Source: Acidithiobacillus ferridurans (GTDB taxonomy: Bacteria; Pseudomonadota; Gammaproteobacteria; Acidithiobacillales; Acidithiobacillaceae). From it: a stretch of 64,000 nucleotides of DNA. The stretch covers positions 558,001 to 622,000 of the forward strand of contig NZ_AP018795.1 of assembly GCF_003966655.1 (NCBI RefSeq), read 5' to 3'. Numbering within the stretch: the stretch's first letter is position 1; every line of letters starts with the position of its first letter. The notes below the pieces were generated by a model. That model searched no databases. It was not told the origin of the DNA and saw nothing but the letters and a program-made list of their open reading frames with translations. Of the stretch, positions 1 through 10,862 are shown piece by piece. The position numbers and the translations under genes are program-made.

Positions 1-375
1 CAACGTCTTGGGAAGTATCCGGGCACCGTGAAGTGGATCGCCGGGGATGTGCTGGAAACGCCCCTGCCGCAAGCAAACTTCTCTTTATGGCATGACCGCG
101 CAGTTTTTCATTTCCTGACGGACAAAAAACAGCGCCAACGCTACGTTCAGGTATTGAGCGACGCCTTAAAGCCAGGCGGCCATGTCATCATAGCCACCTT
201 CGCAGAAGACGGGCCTACCCAATGCAGCGAACTTCCAGTGTGCCGTTATAGCCCTGAACAATTGCATTCTGAGTTTGGAACATTATTTACGCTTATTTCC
301 CATGATCACGTGATACACCGCACCCCGGCAGGGAAAACCCAAGCTTTTACGTATTGCCATTTTCAGATCATTTGA
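1..375 (+). CDS. SAM-dependent methyltransferase, class I, 5' end outside window
   Basis: The reading frame is open from base 1, so the gene starts upstream and only about 124 C-terminal residues are seen. The visible part fits the second half of a Rossmann-type methyltransferase: a GDVLETPLP segment (acidic residue followed by a post-motif loop), a W-H-D-R-A-V-F-H-F stretch, and the typical LKPGGHVIIATF strand and turn. The SAM-binding glycine loop would lie in the missing part. The substrate cannot be inferred. It lies on the accessory side of the tRNA-Pro gene, and no partner gene is visible. Confidence 0.75.
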   Translation, partial: QRLGKYPGTVKWIAGDVLETPLPQANFSLWHDRAVFHFLTDKKQRQRYVQVLSDALKPGGHVIIATFAEDGPTQCSELPVCRYSPEQLHSEFGTLFTLISHDHVIHRTPAGKTQAFTYCHFQII

Positions 376-489
376 AGCACCTGACCATGCCCTGATCTTT
401 GCAAGGCAGGCCATACCTTTTGGATGCCAATTGTCATATATATGACATGCCACGTTCATCGTACTGTCACATTTCGTCTGTATGCTTAG

Positions 490-1473
490 GTGTTACATCC
501 TACACGGATTGTTGTTTCTTTTTTTATACCGTTGCCGGTCAGCGGATCACTCTACTGGGATATTGGCACCTTACCGCTGCTCTGGGCGTTACCCATAGCG
601 GTGATTCTTTGGTCGTCGGTCATGGCCACCCTGTTCTTCCGGCCCGAGCGGTTACGCTCCCTGGTTGAAACGCAGGAGACACGACTCGATGCGCAAACGC
701 ACGATCAACCTGCCAAAACGCGCTGGTCTGTCTCCCGGAATTGGCGGGCGTTGGCCCGATGGACACCACAGACGTGGAGAAACCCGCTTGTTTTGTACCC
801 CATGGGGGTTCCCAGCGTCCTTCTGATAGGGACGGCGGGGGTGCTGCTGACGTTACTCACTTCGGTGATCGGCAGACAAATGACGCATCCCGAACTCTCT
901 GCCGTTTTTATGCATCATGCCGTTATTCTGAGTGTGAGTATGGGCAGGACATTAACCGTTTTGCTCGTCAGTGCGGCGAACAGTCATTGGATTCAGCAGG
1001 ACGCAGACTGGCGAACGGTTTTCCTGACCGGGCTATGGGGAAGCAAAACGCGATTCTGCCAGCAAGCCATGCGCCATCATGCACGTCAGAGCACCTTATT
1101 GGCCGGAGTGCTTGCGCTAACGATACTCGCCCTATCGACTTCGCTTCTGTCGTTACAGATTTTACAGGGCATAGCGCTCATGGCATTTCTATTTACGACG
1201 ACACTCTGGTTGAGCTACGCCTTTTTCTTCGCCTATATGTTTGGCTTGCGCATTGCCGCTCGAAAAAAGATCATCCAATCGCTGGCGTTCGGATTATCCT
1301 ACCTTCCGGTAAACCTCGGCCTGCTAGCGCTGCTGCAGTCATCAACCGGTTTCATGCTTTGGTTCCTGGGACTTTGCATGCCCTTGTTACTGCTTATCTG
1401 GGTGTTTTCCACCCATCGGCAGGCAGTATGCAAAATGGGGCGGGAAGACTGGATGCTTAATGCCACCGCTTAA
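490..1473 (+). CDS. Multi-pass membrane protein of unknown function, possibly 5'-truncated
   Basis: The frame codes for about 327 residues with roughly seven hydrophobic segments: near residues 20-50, 105-128, 138-162, 200-222, 225-252, 260-283 and 286-306. Basic loops follow several of them. I do not recognise the family. An in-frame TAG lies immediately before the first possible start, a GTG at 490. No convincing ribosome-binding site is visible, so the true start may be a later GTG/ATG or the gene may have lost its 5' end. It sits between a methyltransferase and tRNA-Pro in a region that looks accessory. Confidence 0.5.
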   Translation: MLHPTRIVVSFFIPLPVSGSLYWDIGTLPLLWALPIAVILWSSVMATLFFRPERLRSLVETQETRLDAQTHDQPAKTRWSVSRNWRALARWTPQTWRNPLVLYPMGVPSVLLIGTAGVLLTLLTSVIGRQMTHPELSAVFMHHAVILSVSMGRTLTVLLVSAANSHWIQQDADWRTVFLTGLWGSKTRFCQQAMRHHARQSTLLAGVLALTILALSTSLLSLQILQGIALMAFLFTTTLWLSYAFFFAYMFGLRIAARKKIIQSLAFGLSYLPVNLGLLALLQSSTGFMLWFLGLCMPLLLLIWVFSTHRQAVCKMGREDWMLNATA

Positions 1474-1877
<404 letters not shown>

Positions 1878-1914
1878 CAAGAGGTCGTAATGTACAGCGG
1901 AAACGCTACTTGGG

Positions 1915-2367
1915 TCAATGCCTGCGACCGCATAAATCCAATAATTCCGATAACTCCTGGCGCAGGTATTGCCAACGTTTGCGGACCTCGATAACACTGA
2001 TGGATGCGCCACCCACGTCCAGACTCAGTTGCCGCTGATTTTCATCCGGGGACTCGCGGTGCGGAAAGCGCCCCCGCCCCTGCAAACGCTCCCGCGCACC
2101 GTGAATGGTGTACCCTTCTCCATAGAGAAGGGTACGAATCTGTCTCGCCAACAACAGGTCGTGGCGCTGGTAATAACGCCGGTTACCCTTTCTTTTGAGT
2201 GGACTAAGCTGCGGAAACTCCTGCTCCCAGTAACGCAGCACATGTGCCTTCACCCCGCAGAGCAGGGCGGCCTCGCTGATGGAGAAATACCGTTTTTCCG
2301 GTATATCCGGGAGCGGAGCGAGGTCTTTGCTCGCCTTTTCCCTATGCGTTGTCTGGTTCGCTACCAT
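1915..2367 (-). CDS. MerR-family transcriptional regulator
   Basis: 150 residues. The N-terminal half carries a MerR winged helix-turn-helix (about residues 26-95): [20 protein letters not shown], then [10 protein letters not shown] and the wing KRKGNRRYY. The C-terminal part is short and helical and has no cysteine-rich metal site, so the effector is unknown. The gene overlaps the end of ihfA by 26 bases and precedes tRNA-Pro. A MerR-like gene directly after ihfA is a common arrangement in gammaproteobacteria-like genomes. The ATG at 2367 is the first start after the overlap. Function beyond DNA binding is not inferred. Confidence 0.88.
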   Translation of the reverse strand: MVANQTTHREKASKDLAPLPDIPEKRYFSISEAALLCGVKAHVLRYWEQEFPQLSPLKRKGNRRYYQRHDLLLARQIRTLLYGEGYTIHGARERLQGRGRFPHRESPDENQRQLSLDVGGASISVIEVRKRWQYLRQELSELLDLCGRRH

Positions 2368-2641
2368 TCACGTAGGCTTTGAGCTTCTGGCTCGGATGGA
2401 ACGTCACCACGCGCCGCGCCGTGATGGTAATCTCCACACCGGTCTTCGGGTTACGTCCGGGGCGGGGGTTTTTATCGCGTAACGTAAAATTGCCAAAGCC
2501 GGATAGCTTCACCTCCTCGCCTTTGGCCAGATTCTCACGGATGCCGTCGAATAGGGCCTCGACGATACCTTTGGCTTCCCGCTTGTTCAGACCCATACTC
2601 TCAAACAGCATGTCTACAATTTCAGCTTTGGTAACGGCCAC
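2342..2641 (-). CDS. ihfA: Integration host factor subunit alpha
   Basis: 99 residues, the usual IHF-alpha length. The protein bends DNA as a heterodimer with IHF-beta and acts in recombination, replication and transcription architecture. Visible hallmarks are the N-terminal helices ([20 protein letters not shown]), the [15 protein letters not shown] strand and the DNA-inserting arm [20 protein letters not shown] with its proline tip, followed by TFHPSQKLK. The start is GTG at 2641, with GGAG a few bases upstream. It follows pheT by 9 bases, as in the E. coli pheST-ihfA operon. Confidence 0.96.
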   Translation of the reverse strand: MAVTKAEIVDMLFESMGLNKREAKGIVEALFDGIRENLAKGEEVKLSGFGNFTLRDKNPRPGRNPKTGVEITITARRVVTFHPSQKLKAYVNGSEPDNA

Positions 2642-2650
2642 ATTATTCTC

Positions 2651-5050
2651 CTATGCCCTGAGTTCGATGGAACCGAGTTGCCGCACGGCAACCAGCAACC
2701 GGTCCATTTCTGCTTGTACCTCTGTATCCGTCAGCGTCCGCCCCGCGTCCTGAAGGAGCAGCGCAAAAGCCAGACTGTACGTTCCCGCCACCAGGGAAGA
2801 ACCCTGATAGCGATCAAAAATGGTGATGCTCCGCACGATACCCGATGCAGCGGCCCGCATGGTATCGAGTACCGTTCCTGCCAGTATGTCATTCGGGATA
2901 ACCAACGCTATATCCCGCCGCAATGCCGGAAATGGCGACAGGGATGAAAACCTGGAAATGCTCGTCAGATTACCCAGCCACTCCACATCCAAGTAGAAGA
3001 AAAACGGTGACTTGTCAAGGCCATACTCTGCGGCCTGGGTTGGATGAAACGCACCGAGCACGCCCACCCGCCGATCTTCCACACAAATTTCTGCAGCCTG
3101 TCCCGGATGCAGGGCCGGGTAGGCGTCCAGCGGCCGGAAGGTAAAGTCCGTACCCGGCCAAAGCGCGAGCAAAGCACTCACGTCGCCTTTCAGGTCATAG
3201 AAATCAACCGCGCGCAGGGGTTCCGCCCAGCTTTCCCGATCCACCGTCCCGACTATACAGCCGCCCAGCACGAGGCGCTGCCCGTGGGCGGAAAATACGC
3301 GCCCCAGTTCAAAAATGCGTACCCGTTCCTGCTGCCGTTTCATGTTGAATTGAAGCGCTTGCATCAAACCCGGCCAAAGGCTGGCGCGCATGACGGCCAA
3401 ATCTGCGGACAGGGGGTTGAGCAGCGCTGGCGCGTCGGCATCCGGTGTGAACAGGTTTTGCGCCTGACGGGAGATAAAACTGTAGGTGATCACCTCATGA
3501 TAATCCCGCGCCTGCAAAACACTGCGTAAAGTGGCTGCCTGCGGTCCCTGCTTCATGGGCAGCGGTTGCAGGATGCCCTCAGGGCGGTGGGCGGGCAATC
3601 GCTCATAACCATGGATCCGTCCCACCTCTTCGATCAGATCCGCCTCGATGCGGAGATCAAAGCGGTGACTCGGGGGAATCGCCTGCCAGCCATCGGGGAC
3701 CCTGTTGACATGCAGCCCCAGACGAGTGAGAGCCGTTTCGACCACATCATCCTCGTAATCCATTCCCAGGATGCGTGCCAGTCGGGCACGGCGCAAGGGG
3801 ATCGGCTGATGCTCCGGCAACTGACCCAGAATGGTGCAGGATCGTTCTGTTCGCAAACGTGCCATACCTAACGTGGCGAAAAGCTGCAAGGTACGGGTGG
3901 CCACCACCGGCCCCAAGGTGAAATCGACGCCGCGTTCAAAGCGCATGGCAGCATCCGTCTGCAGGCCCAGGCGGCGTGCGCGCCCCTGGATAGCCCCCGG
4001 CTGGAAGAAAGCGGACTCCAGGACAATGGAACGCGTCTGTGCTGTCACCGCAGTGCGCCGCCCACCAATAATACCCGCCAGAGCCACCGGACCCGCGTCG
4101 TCCGCAATCACCAACATATCGGATTCCAGCGGCAAGTCGCGGCCATCCAGAGCATCGAGAGTCTCCCCAATCTGCGCCCAGCGCACGGTGAGATTCCCTT
4201 GCAGCGTTTCTGCGTCAAAGGCGTGTAGAGGCTGTCCCGTTTCGAGCATTTGCAGATTCAGCAGATCCACTACGGGATGGATGCAACGCTGACCTGCACG
4301 ACGCAGACGCTCACGCAAATAGTCCGGCAACCGTTCCGGAACACCCTCTATCCACAGGGCGGTGTAGGAACGACAGGCGTTTTGCGCGTCTGCGGCAACA
4401 TGCGGAGCAAAGCCTCCATTACCGGGGACCACATCGCCCGGGCGCACGACCGCCCATGCCGGTACCGGGATAGCCGCCGTGGGGAGGGACAACGCTTCAG
4501 CCCCGAGGGCAAACAAATCCCTGGCGACTCCAGCTACGGACAGCGCATCGCCACGATTCGGAGTGATCCCCAGGGTCAGTATCTGGTCATCCAGACCGAG
4601 GTAAGCGCGCAGGTCGGCTCCCACCGGCGCATCCGCGTCCAGAACCAGCAAACCGCTGCTGCCGTCATCAAGCCCCAGCTCCGCGGCTGCACAAAGCATT
4701 CCTTCCGAGGATATCCCGCGCAGCATAGATGTGGCGATGCGGTGTTCTCCAGGGAGCAGCGCACCGGGGAGGGCCAGAGGCACCCGCTGACCTGCTGCCA
4801 GGTTGTCCGCCCCACAGACAATCGTGCGTAGCCTCCCGTCGCCCGCATCCACCTCTGCCACCCGCAGCTTATCGGCCTGCGGATGGGGTGCCACGGACCG
4901 GACGGCAGCGACGACCACTCCGCGAAAAGACGGCGCGGCATCCTCAATCGCCTCCACCTCGATACCGCCCATGGTCAAACGCCGGGCGATCTCCTCCGTA
5001 TCCCAGGAAATTTCAAGCAATTCACGAAGCCACTGAACACTGACACGCAT
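2651..5050 (-). CDS. pheT: Phenylalanyl-tRNA synthetase beta subunit
   Basis: 799 residues, normal for bacterial PheT. Together with PheS it forms the alpha2-beta2 enzyme that charges tRNA-Phe; the beta chain binds tRNA and edits Tyr-tRNA-Phe. Domains in order: an EMAP-like tRNA-binding domain near residues 40-150 (VAPHPQADKLRVAEVD), B3/B4 editing domains around 210-390, B5 around 400-475, the catalytic-core-like region, and the C-terminal ferredoxin-fold anticodon-binding domain (SRFSSLSPFPALRRDIALVI and after). It begins 9 bases after the pheS stop, so the two are co-transcribed and probably translationally coupled. Confidence 0.97.
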   Translation of the reverse strand: MRVSVQWLRELLEISWDTEEIARRLTMGGIEVEAIEDAAPSFRGVVVAAVRSVAPHPQADKLRVAEVDAGDGRLRTIVCGADNLAAGQRVPLALPGALLPGEHRIATSMLRGISSEGMLCAAAELGLDDGSSGLLVLDADAPVGADLRAYLGLDDQILTLGITPNRGDALSVAGVARDLFALGAEALSLPTAAIPVPAWAVVRPGDVVPGNGGFAPHVAADAQNACRSYTALWIEGVPERLPDYLRERLRRAGQRCIHPVVDLLNLQMLETGQPLHAFDAETLQGNLTVRWAQIGETLDALDGRDLPLESDMLVIADDAGPVALAGIIGGRRTAVTAQTRSIVLESAFFQPGAIQGRARRLGLQTDAAMRFERGVDFTLGPVVATRTLQLFATLGMARLRTERSCTILGQLPEHQPIPLRRARLARILGMDYEDDVVETALTRLGLHVNRVPDGWQAIPPSHRFDLRIEADLIEEVGRIHGYERLPAHRPEGILQPLPMKQGPQAATLRSVLQARDYHEVITYSFISRQAQNLFTPDADAPALLNPLSADLAVMRASLWPGLMQALQFNMKRQQERVRIFELGRVFSAHGQRLVLGGCIVGTVDRESWAEPLRAVDFYDLKGDVSALLALWPGTDFTFRPLDAYPALHPGQAAEICVEDRRVGVLGAFHPTQAAEYGLDKSPFFFYLDVEWLGNLTSISRFSSLSPFPALRRDIALVIPNDILAGTVLDTMRAAASGIVRSITIFDRYQGSSLVAGTYSLAFALLLQDAGRTLTDTEVQAEMDRLLVAVRQLGSIELRA

Positions 5051-5059
5051 GGCGGGTCC

Positions 5060-6462
<1,403 letters not shown>

Positions 6463-6480
6463 GGTACTGTTCCTTTATCA

Positions 6481-6678
6481 TCAACCGTAGGGGAGCATTC
6501 GCCGCAATGCGGCCTGGTCGCTACCCGAAGTAACCAGCGTATGGCGCAGGTGGCGCTTCCGCTTGGTCGTTTTCTTGGTCAGGATGTGGTTCAAAAACGC
6601 CTGACGATGCTTGAATTTACCGGAACCGGTGCGCTTGAAACGCTTGGCCGCCCCACGATTGCTCTTCATTTTTGGCAC
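6481..6678 (-). CDS. rpmI: 50S ribosomal protein L35
   Basis: 65 residues, very basic, with the family start [20 protein letters not shown] and the [13 protein letters not shown] segment. It lies 9 bases after infC and 18 bases before rplT, the canonical infC-rpmI-rplT order. Confidence 0.98.
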
Positions 6679-6687
6679 GATTGTCTC

Positions 6688-7206
6688 CTATTTTTTCCGC
6701 GGCGCGACAATCATCACCATTTGTCGCCCTTCCATGCGTGGCCGTTGTTCAACCACACCCACTTCCGTTAAATCCTGTTCTACCCGATTGAGCAACTCCA
6801 TACCCAATTCGGGATGCGACATTTCACGACCGCGAAAGCGCAACGTAATTTTCGCACGATCTCCATCTTCAATAAAACGCAAAATATTGCGCAACTTGAT
6901 CTGGTAGTCAGCATCATCCGTACGAGGGCGGAATTTAATTTCCTTCACCTGCGTCTGTTTCTGCCGGCGTTTTGCATCATGCTGGCGCTTACTTTCCTGA
7001 AAACGAAACTTTCCGTAGTCCATGATCCGGCATACGGGAGGATCGGCTTGCGGGGCGATCTCAACGAGATCCAGTTCAGCCTCTTCAGCAGCCGCGATGG
7101 CTTCCATAAAAGATAACACACCTAACTGTTCTCCCTCGACACCTATCAACCGGACCCGCGCTGCGGTAATTTCCCGATTGATATTCACTTCTTTCTCTGT
7201 CGCGAT
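6688..7206 (-). CDS. infC: Translation initiation factor IF-3, with a probable ATC start codon
   Basis: IF-3 binds the 30S subunit and discriminates initiator tRNA and start codons. The frame gives the N-domain ([20 protein letters not shown]), the linker ([20 protein letters not shown]) and the C-domain ([17 protein letters not shown]). The first canonical start in frame is GTG at 7188. Six codons upstream, at 7206-7204, is ATC, preceded by an AGGAGG ribosome-binding site 8 bases away. The GTG has no such site. The predicted start (M)ATEKEVNIN resembles IF-3 proteins that begin at a rare codon. Non-AUG starts on infC underlie its known self-regulation. Length from ATC is 172 residues. Confidence 0.93.
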   Translation of the reverse strand: MATEKEVNINREITAARVRLIGVEGEQLGVLSFMEAIAAAEEAELDLVEIAPQADPPVCRIMDYGKFRFQESKRQHDAKRRQKQTQVKEIKFRPRTDDADYQIKLRNILRFIEDGDRAKITLRFRGREMSHPELGMELLNRVEQDLTEVGVVEQRPRMEGRQMVMIVAPRKK

Positions 7207-7222
7207 CGCCTTGTCCTCCTCG

Positions 7223-9157
7223 CTAGCCTTGCCACTCCAGGGTGTTCACCCGCGCCTGGTCCATTTTCTGCAGGGCGGTGCCCACGGCGTCTATGGTAAG
7301 CGTGCCGAGATCCTGGCCATTTCGATCCCGCACCGCCACCGTACCCGCTTCTTTTTCCCGTTCCCCGACCACCAGCAGGTAGGGCACCCTACGCAAAGTA
7401 TGGGCGCGTATCTTATAACCTATCTTCTCGTTTCTCAAGTCCGTTTCTGCCCGGATGCCGCGTTTCACCAATATGTCACTTACCGACTTGGCGTATTCCG
7501 AGTAATGCTCGCTGATCGGCAGCACCACGGCCTGTACCGGAGCGAGCCAGACCGGAAACTTGCCCTCATAGTGCTCGATGAGTACACCGAAGAAGCGTTC
7601 GATGGAACCGAAGATGGCGCGATGCACCATGATGGGCACCTTGCGCGCACCGTCTTCCGCCACATATTCCATGGCGAAGCGCTCCGGCAGATTAAAGTCG
7701 AGCTGCACGGTACTGCATTGCCACTTACGACCGATGGCGTCCTGAATCTTCAGATCGATTTTAGGTCCGTAGAACGCGCCCCCACCTGCATCCACCTGAT
7801 ATTCCAGGCCTGCGCGCTCCAGGGCATTGCGCAGGGCCTGGGTGGCAGCATCCCAGATCTCGTCACTGCCCACCGAATGCTCGGGACGGGTGGACAGATT
7901 GATTTCATACTGGTCGAAGCCGAAGGTGCCGAGAATTTTTCGCACCAGTACCAGCACCGCACCGATTTCCGCCTCTATCTGGTCGGGTCGACAAAAGACG
8001 TGGGCGTCATCCTGGGTAAAGCCCCGCACCCGCATCAGTCCGTGCAGGGCACCCGACATTTCGTGGCGGTAAACCGTACCCAGTTCCGCCCAGCGAATCG
8101 GCAGATCCCGGTAGGAATGCAGCTTGTCCTTATAAATGAGAATATGGAATGGACAGTTCATGGGTTTGAGCTGGTAGGGCTGCCCCTCGTCCTGCATCGG
8201 GTCGAACATGGATTCACTGTAGAAATCCTTGTGCCCCGAGGTATACCACAGCTGCTCATGGGCGATATGCGGCGTATAGAGCAGATCGTAACCTGCTTCC
8301 ACGTGGGCCGCCCTCCAGAAATCCTCGATGACGCGTCGCACGCGCGAGCCCATGGGATGCCAGAACACCAGGCCGCCACCGGCATCTTCCTGAATGGAGA
8401 AGAGCTCCAGTTCAGTGCCGATACGCCGGTGATCCCGCTTTTCGGCCTCCGCCAGTTGCTGGAGATAGGCGTCAAGGTCTTTCTGCTGCGCCCAGGCCGT
8501 GCCATAAATACGTTGCAACATGGGATTGCGCGAATCCCCGCGCCAATAGGCGCCCGCCACCCGCTGCAATTTGAATGCCCCGAGAACACCAGTCGATGGC
8601 ACATGGGGACCGCGGCACAGGTCCACGAAATCCCCCTGCCGATACAGGCTCAGTGGTTCACCTTGGGGAATGGCGCGGATAATTTCGACCTTGTAGTCTT
8701 CGCCCATCTTTTCAAACAGCGCCAGGGCATCTTCGCGGGAGAGCATCTCGCGTTGCACCGGAAGATTTTCTTTGACCAGTGCGTGCATCCGCGCTTCGAT
8801 CGCTTCCAGATCTTCTGGCGTGAAACCACGCGGGAAAGCAAAGTCATAGTAGAAACCGTTATCGATCACCGGCCCGATGGTGACCTGAGCTTCCGGGTAG
8901 AGGGACTGCACCGCCTGCGCCAGCAAATGCGCGGTGGAATGGCGGATCACCTCCAGACCATCTGCGCTGTCGCGGGTGACGATCGCCACTTCCGCATCCT
9001 GATCCAGCACCGCCGAAAGATCCTTGAGGATGCCGTTGACCCGCATGGCTATCGCCGCCCTGGCGAGCCCGCTGCCGATCGTTCGCGCCAGCGTCAGCCC
9101 GGTCACGGGCTCCGCAAACTGACGATGACTACCGTCCGGCAACTGGATATCTGGCAT
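7223..9157 (-). CDS. thrS: Threonyl-tRNA synthetase
   Basis: 644 residues from the ATG at 9157, which has GGAGGGG just upstream. The open frame extends 11 codons further ([11 protein letters not shown]), but those residues lack family resemblance. Domains: TGS (1-65), the editing domain with [12 protein letters not shown] (about residue 75 onward), the class II catalytic core with the zinc-site region [20 protein letters not shown] and motif 2 ([20 protein letters not shown]), and an anticodon-binding domain at the C terminus. It heads the thrS-infC-rpmI-rplT-pheST-ihfA block; infC starts 16 bases after its stop. Confidence 0.97.
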   Translation of the reverse strand: MPDIQLPDGSHRQFAEPVTGLTLARTIGSGLARAAIAMRVNGILKDLSAVLDQDAEVAIVTRDSADGLEVIRHSTAHLLAQAVQSLYPEAQVTIGPVIDNGFYYDFAFPRGFTPEDLEAIEARMHALVKENLPVQREMLSREDALALFEKMGEDYKVEIIRAIPQGEPLSLYRQGDFVDLCRGPHVPSTGVLGAFKLQRVAGAYWRGDSRNPMLQRIYGTAWAQQKDLDAYLQQLAEAEKRDHRRIGTELELFSIQEDAGGGLVFWHPMGSRVRRVIEDFWRAAHVEAGYDLLYTPHIAHEQLWYTSGHKDFYSESMFDPMQDEGQPYQLKPMNCPFHILIYKDKLHSYRDLPIRWAELGTVYRHEMSGALHGLMRVRGFTQDDAHVFCRPDQIEAEIGAVLVLVRKILGTFGFDQYEINLSTRPEHSVGSDEIWDAATQALRNALERAGLEYQVDAGGGAFYGPKIDLKIQDAIGRKWQCSTVQLDFNLPERFAMEYVAEDGARKVPIMVHRAIFGSIERFFGVLIEHYEGKFPVWLAPVQAVVLPISEHYSEYAKSVSDILVKRGIRAETDLRNEKIGYKIRAHTLRRVPYLLVVGEREKEAGTVAVRDRNGQDLGTLTIDAVGTALQKMDQARVNTLEWQG

Positions 9158-9210
9158 AGCCCCTCCAAAGAAAAAGCACCAGCGAAGCATTGCCCCTCTG
9201 GTGCGGGATT

Positions 9211-9285
9211 TGGTAGGCGCGGGCGGTTTCGAACCGCCGACCTCTACCGTGTCAAGGTAGCGCTCTCCCCCTGAGCTACGCGCCT
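9211..9285 (-). tRNA. tRNA-Val (anticodon GAC)
   Basis: Minus strand. The acceptor stem AGGCGCG pairs with CGCGCCT and is followed by encoded ACCA. The anticodon stem CTACC/GGTAG encloses TTGACAC, giving anticodon GAC (valine). The T loop GGTTCGAAACC is intact. It lies between nuoN and thrS on the same strand, so it could be read from nuo readthrough or its own promoter. I see no clear terminator between nuoN and this tRNA. Confidence 0.96.
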
Positions 9286-9404
9286 GCAGCCCGAAATGTA
9301 CCGGCTGGCGGGCTATACGTCAAGAACTGCGCGGGATCGGAGGAAACAGACCCGATCACGACCATTGCGGTGCAAGGCCAGCGCCCCGCCCGCCTAGACG
9401 TCGG

Positions 9405-10850
9405 TCAGATTACCCCCCGCATGGCGTAGAAACAAAAGGCCATCAACGGCCCCGGCAGGATACCCAGCACCAGCAGCGCCAGGCTGTTGATGCTTAATGC
9501 CATACTGGCCAGGTCATCACGTACGATCAAACCCGCATCCGGCGCCGGCTTATCAAAATACATCACCTTGACGACACGCAGATAATAAAATGCCCCGATC
9601 ACCGCCAGCAGGACGCCGACCACGGCCAACCACACGTATCCCGCCGCCACCACCGCCTGAAACACCGCGAGCTTGGCATAAAAGCCCACCGTCGGCGGCA
9701 CACCCGCCATGGAAAACATGACGATCATCATCAAAAAAGCGTACCAGGGCTTGCGCTGCGCCAAGCCCTTGAAGTCATCGATACGTTCCGCCTCAAAACC
9801 CGCCCGGCTCACGAGCAGAATCATGCCAAAACCCGCCAGAGACATCAGCGTATAGACTACGATATAAAAAAATGCATTGGCCAGCCCCGCCTCCGTACCC
9901 GCCACGATCCCCAACAACATAAATCCGATATGACCGATGGTGGAATACGCCAGCATCCGCTTGATGTTCTGCTGGGCGATGGCGATCACGTTACCCACCA
10001 CCAGCGATACCACGGTCAGTGCGACAAAAATCTGCTGCCAGGATTCCTGCATGCCGTAGCCACCATCCACCAGCAGGCGAATGATCAGGGCAAAGGCGCC
10101 GATTTTGGGCGCCGAGGCAAGAAAGGCGGTCACCACCGTAGGCGCGCCCTGATATACGTCGGGTATCCACATATGAAAGGGCGCCGCGCCCAATTTGAAG
10201 GCAATACCTGCGGCAATAAATACGATGGCAAAGACCAGTACCAGATTGCCTGTGGTCATATTCACCAGATCAGCGGCAATATCCCGCACATCCAGGGTAC
10301 CCGTCAGCCCGTAAAGAAGCGACATCCCATAAAGCAGCAAGCCCGAGGCCAGCGCTCCGAGAACGAAATATTTCAGCCCCGCTTCCGTCGCCATCACACT
10401 GTCGCGGTAAAAGGCAACCAGGGCATATTGGCTCAGTGCCAACAGCTCCAGCCCGAGGTAGACACTCAGCAGACTGCCACCGGAAACCATTACCATGATT
10501 CCCAGCAGGGCGAAAAGCAACAGCACAAACACCTCGCCTCGGTAAATCCCCCGGTCCACCAGATAGCGCCGGGAGTAGAGCACCACCATTAACACGGCCA
10601 GATAGCTGAACAGCTCTGCAACGTTGGTGAAGCGGTCCAGCACGAAAAGGCCCGCAAAGGTGGTACCGCTCTGCCCCATCTCAAAAACGGTCAGCACGGC
10701 CGCGCCGCAGAGGGTCAGCACCGTCAGCACCGCAGCAAGATCATGCAGGTCGTCGCCCCAGAACAGGTCTGCCAGCAAAACGGCGCAGGCCATCGTCAGT
10801 ACCCAAATTTCCGGGATGGCGTAAGTCCAGTGCATAAGGAATGGATTCAT
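9405..10850 (-). CDS. nuoN: NADH-quinone oxidoreductase subunit N
   Basis: 481 residues from the ATG at 10850, with an AAGGA element upstream; a TTG two codons earlier is less likely. It is an antiporter-like membrane subunit of complex I with about 14 transmembrane helices. It shows the family signatures GVPPTVGFYAKLAVF, the helix with charged residues around AFKLGAAPFHMWIPDVYQGA, and KRMLAYSTIGHIGFM. It pumps protons in the membrane arm. It is the last nuo gene, after nuoM. Confidence 0.97.
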   Translation of the reverse strand: MNPFLMHWTYAIPEIWVLTMACAVLLADLFWGDDLHDLAAVLTVLTLCGAAVLTVFEMGQSGTTFAGLFVLDRFTNVAELFSYLAVLMVVLYSRRYLVDRGIYRGEVFVLLLFALLGIMVMVSGGSLLSVYLGLELLALSQYALVAFYRDSVMATEAGLKYFVLGALASGLLLYGMSLLYGLTGTLDVRDIAADLVNMTTGNLVLVFAIVFIAAGIAFKLGAAPFHMWIPDVYQGAPTVVTAFLASAPKIGAFALIIRLLVDGGYGMQESWQQIFVALTVVSLVVGNVIAIAQQNIKRMLAYSTIGHIGFMLLGIVAGTEAGLANAFFYIVVYTLMSLAGFGMILLVSRAGFEAERIDDFKGLAQRKPWYAFLMMIVMFSMAGVPPTVGFYAKLAVFQAVVAAGYVWLAVVGVLLAVIGAFYYLRVVKVMYFDKPAPDAGLIVRDDLASMALSINSLALLVLGILPGPLMAFCFYAMRGVI

Positions 10851-10862
10851 AGGCAAGGTCCT

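Noticed and set aside
741-1460. 239-codon plus-strand frame inside the membrane protein gene
   Set aside because: Out of frame with the hydrophobic pattern; cysteine/arginine-rich product typical of a shadow.
7022-9274. Plus-strand frame of 750 codons opposite thrS and tRNA-Val
   Set aside because: It is antisense to a clear ThrRS with all motifs. Long antisense frames are expected in GC-rich genes, and the product has no domain pattern.
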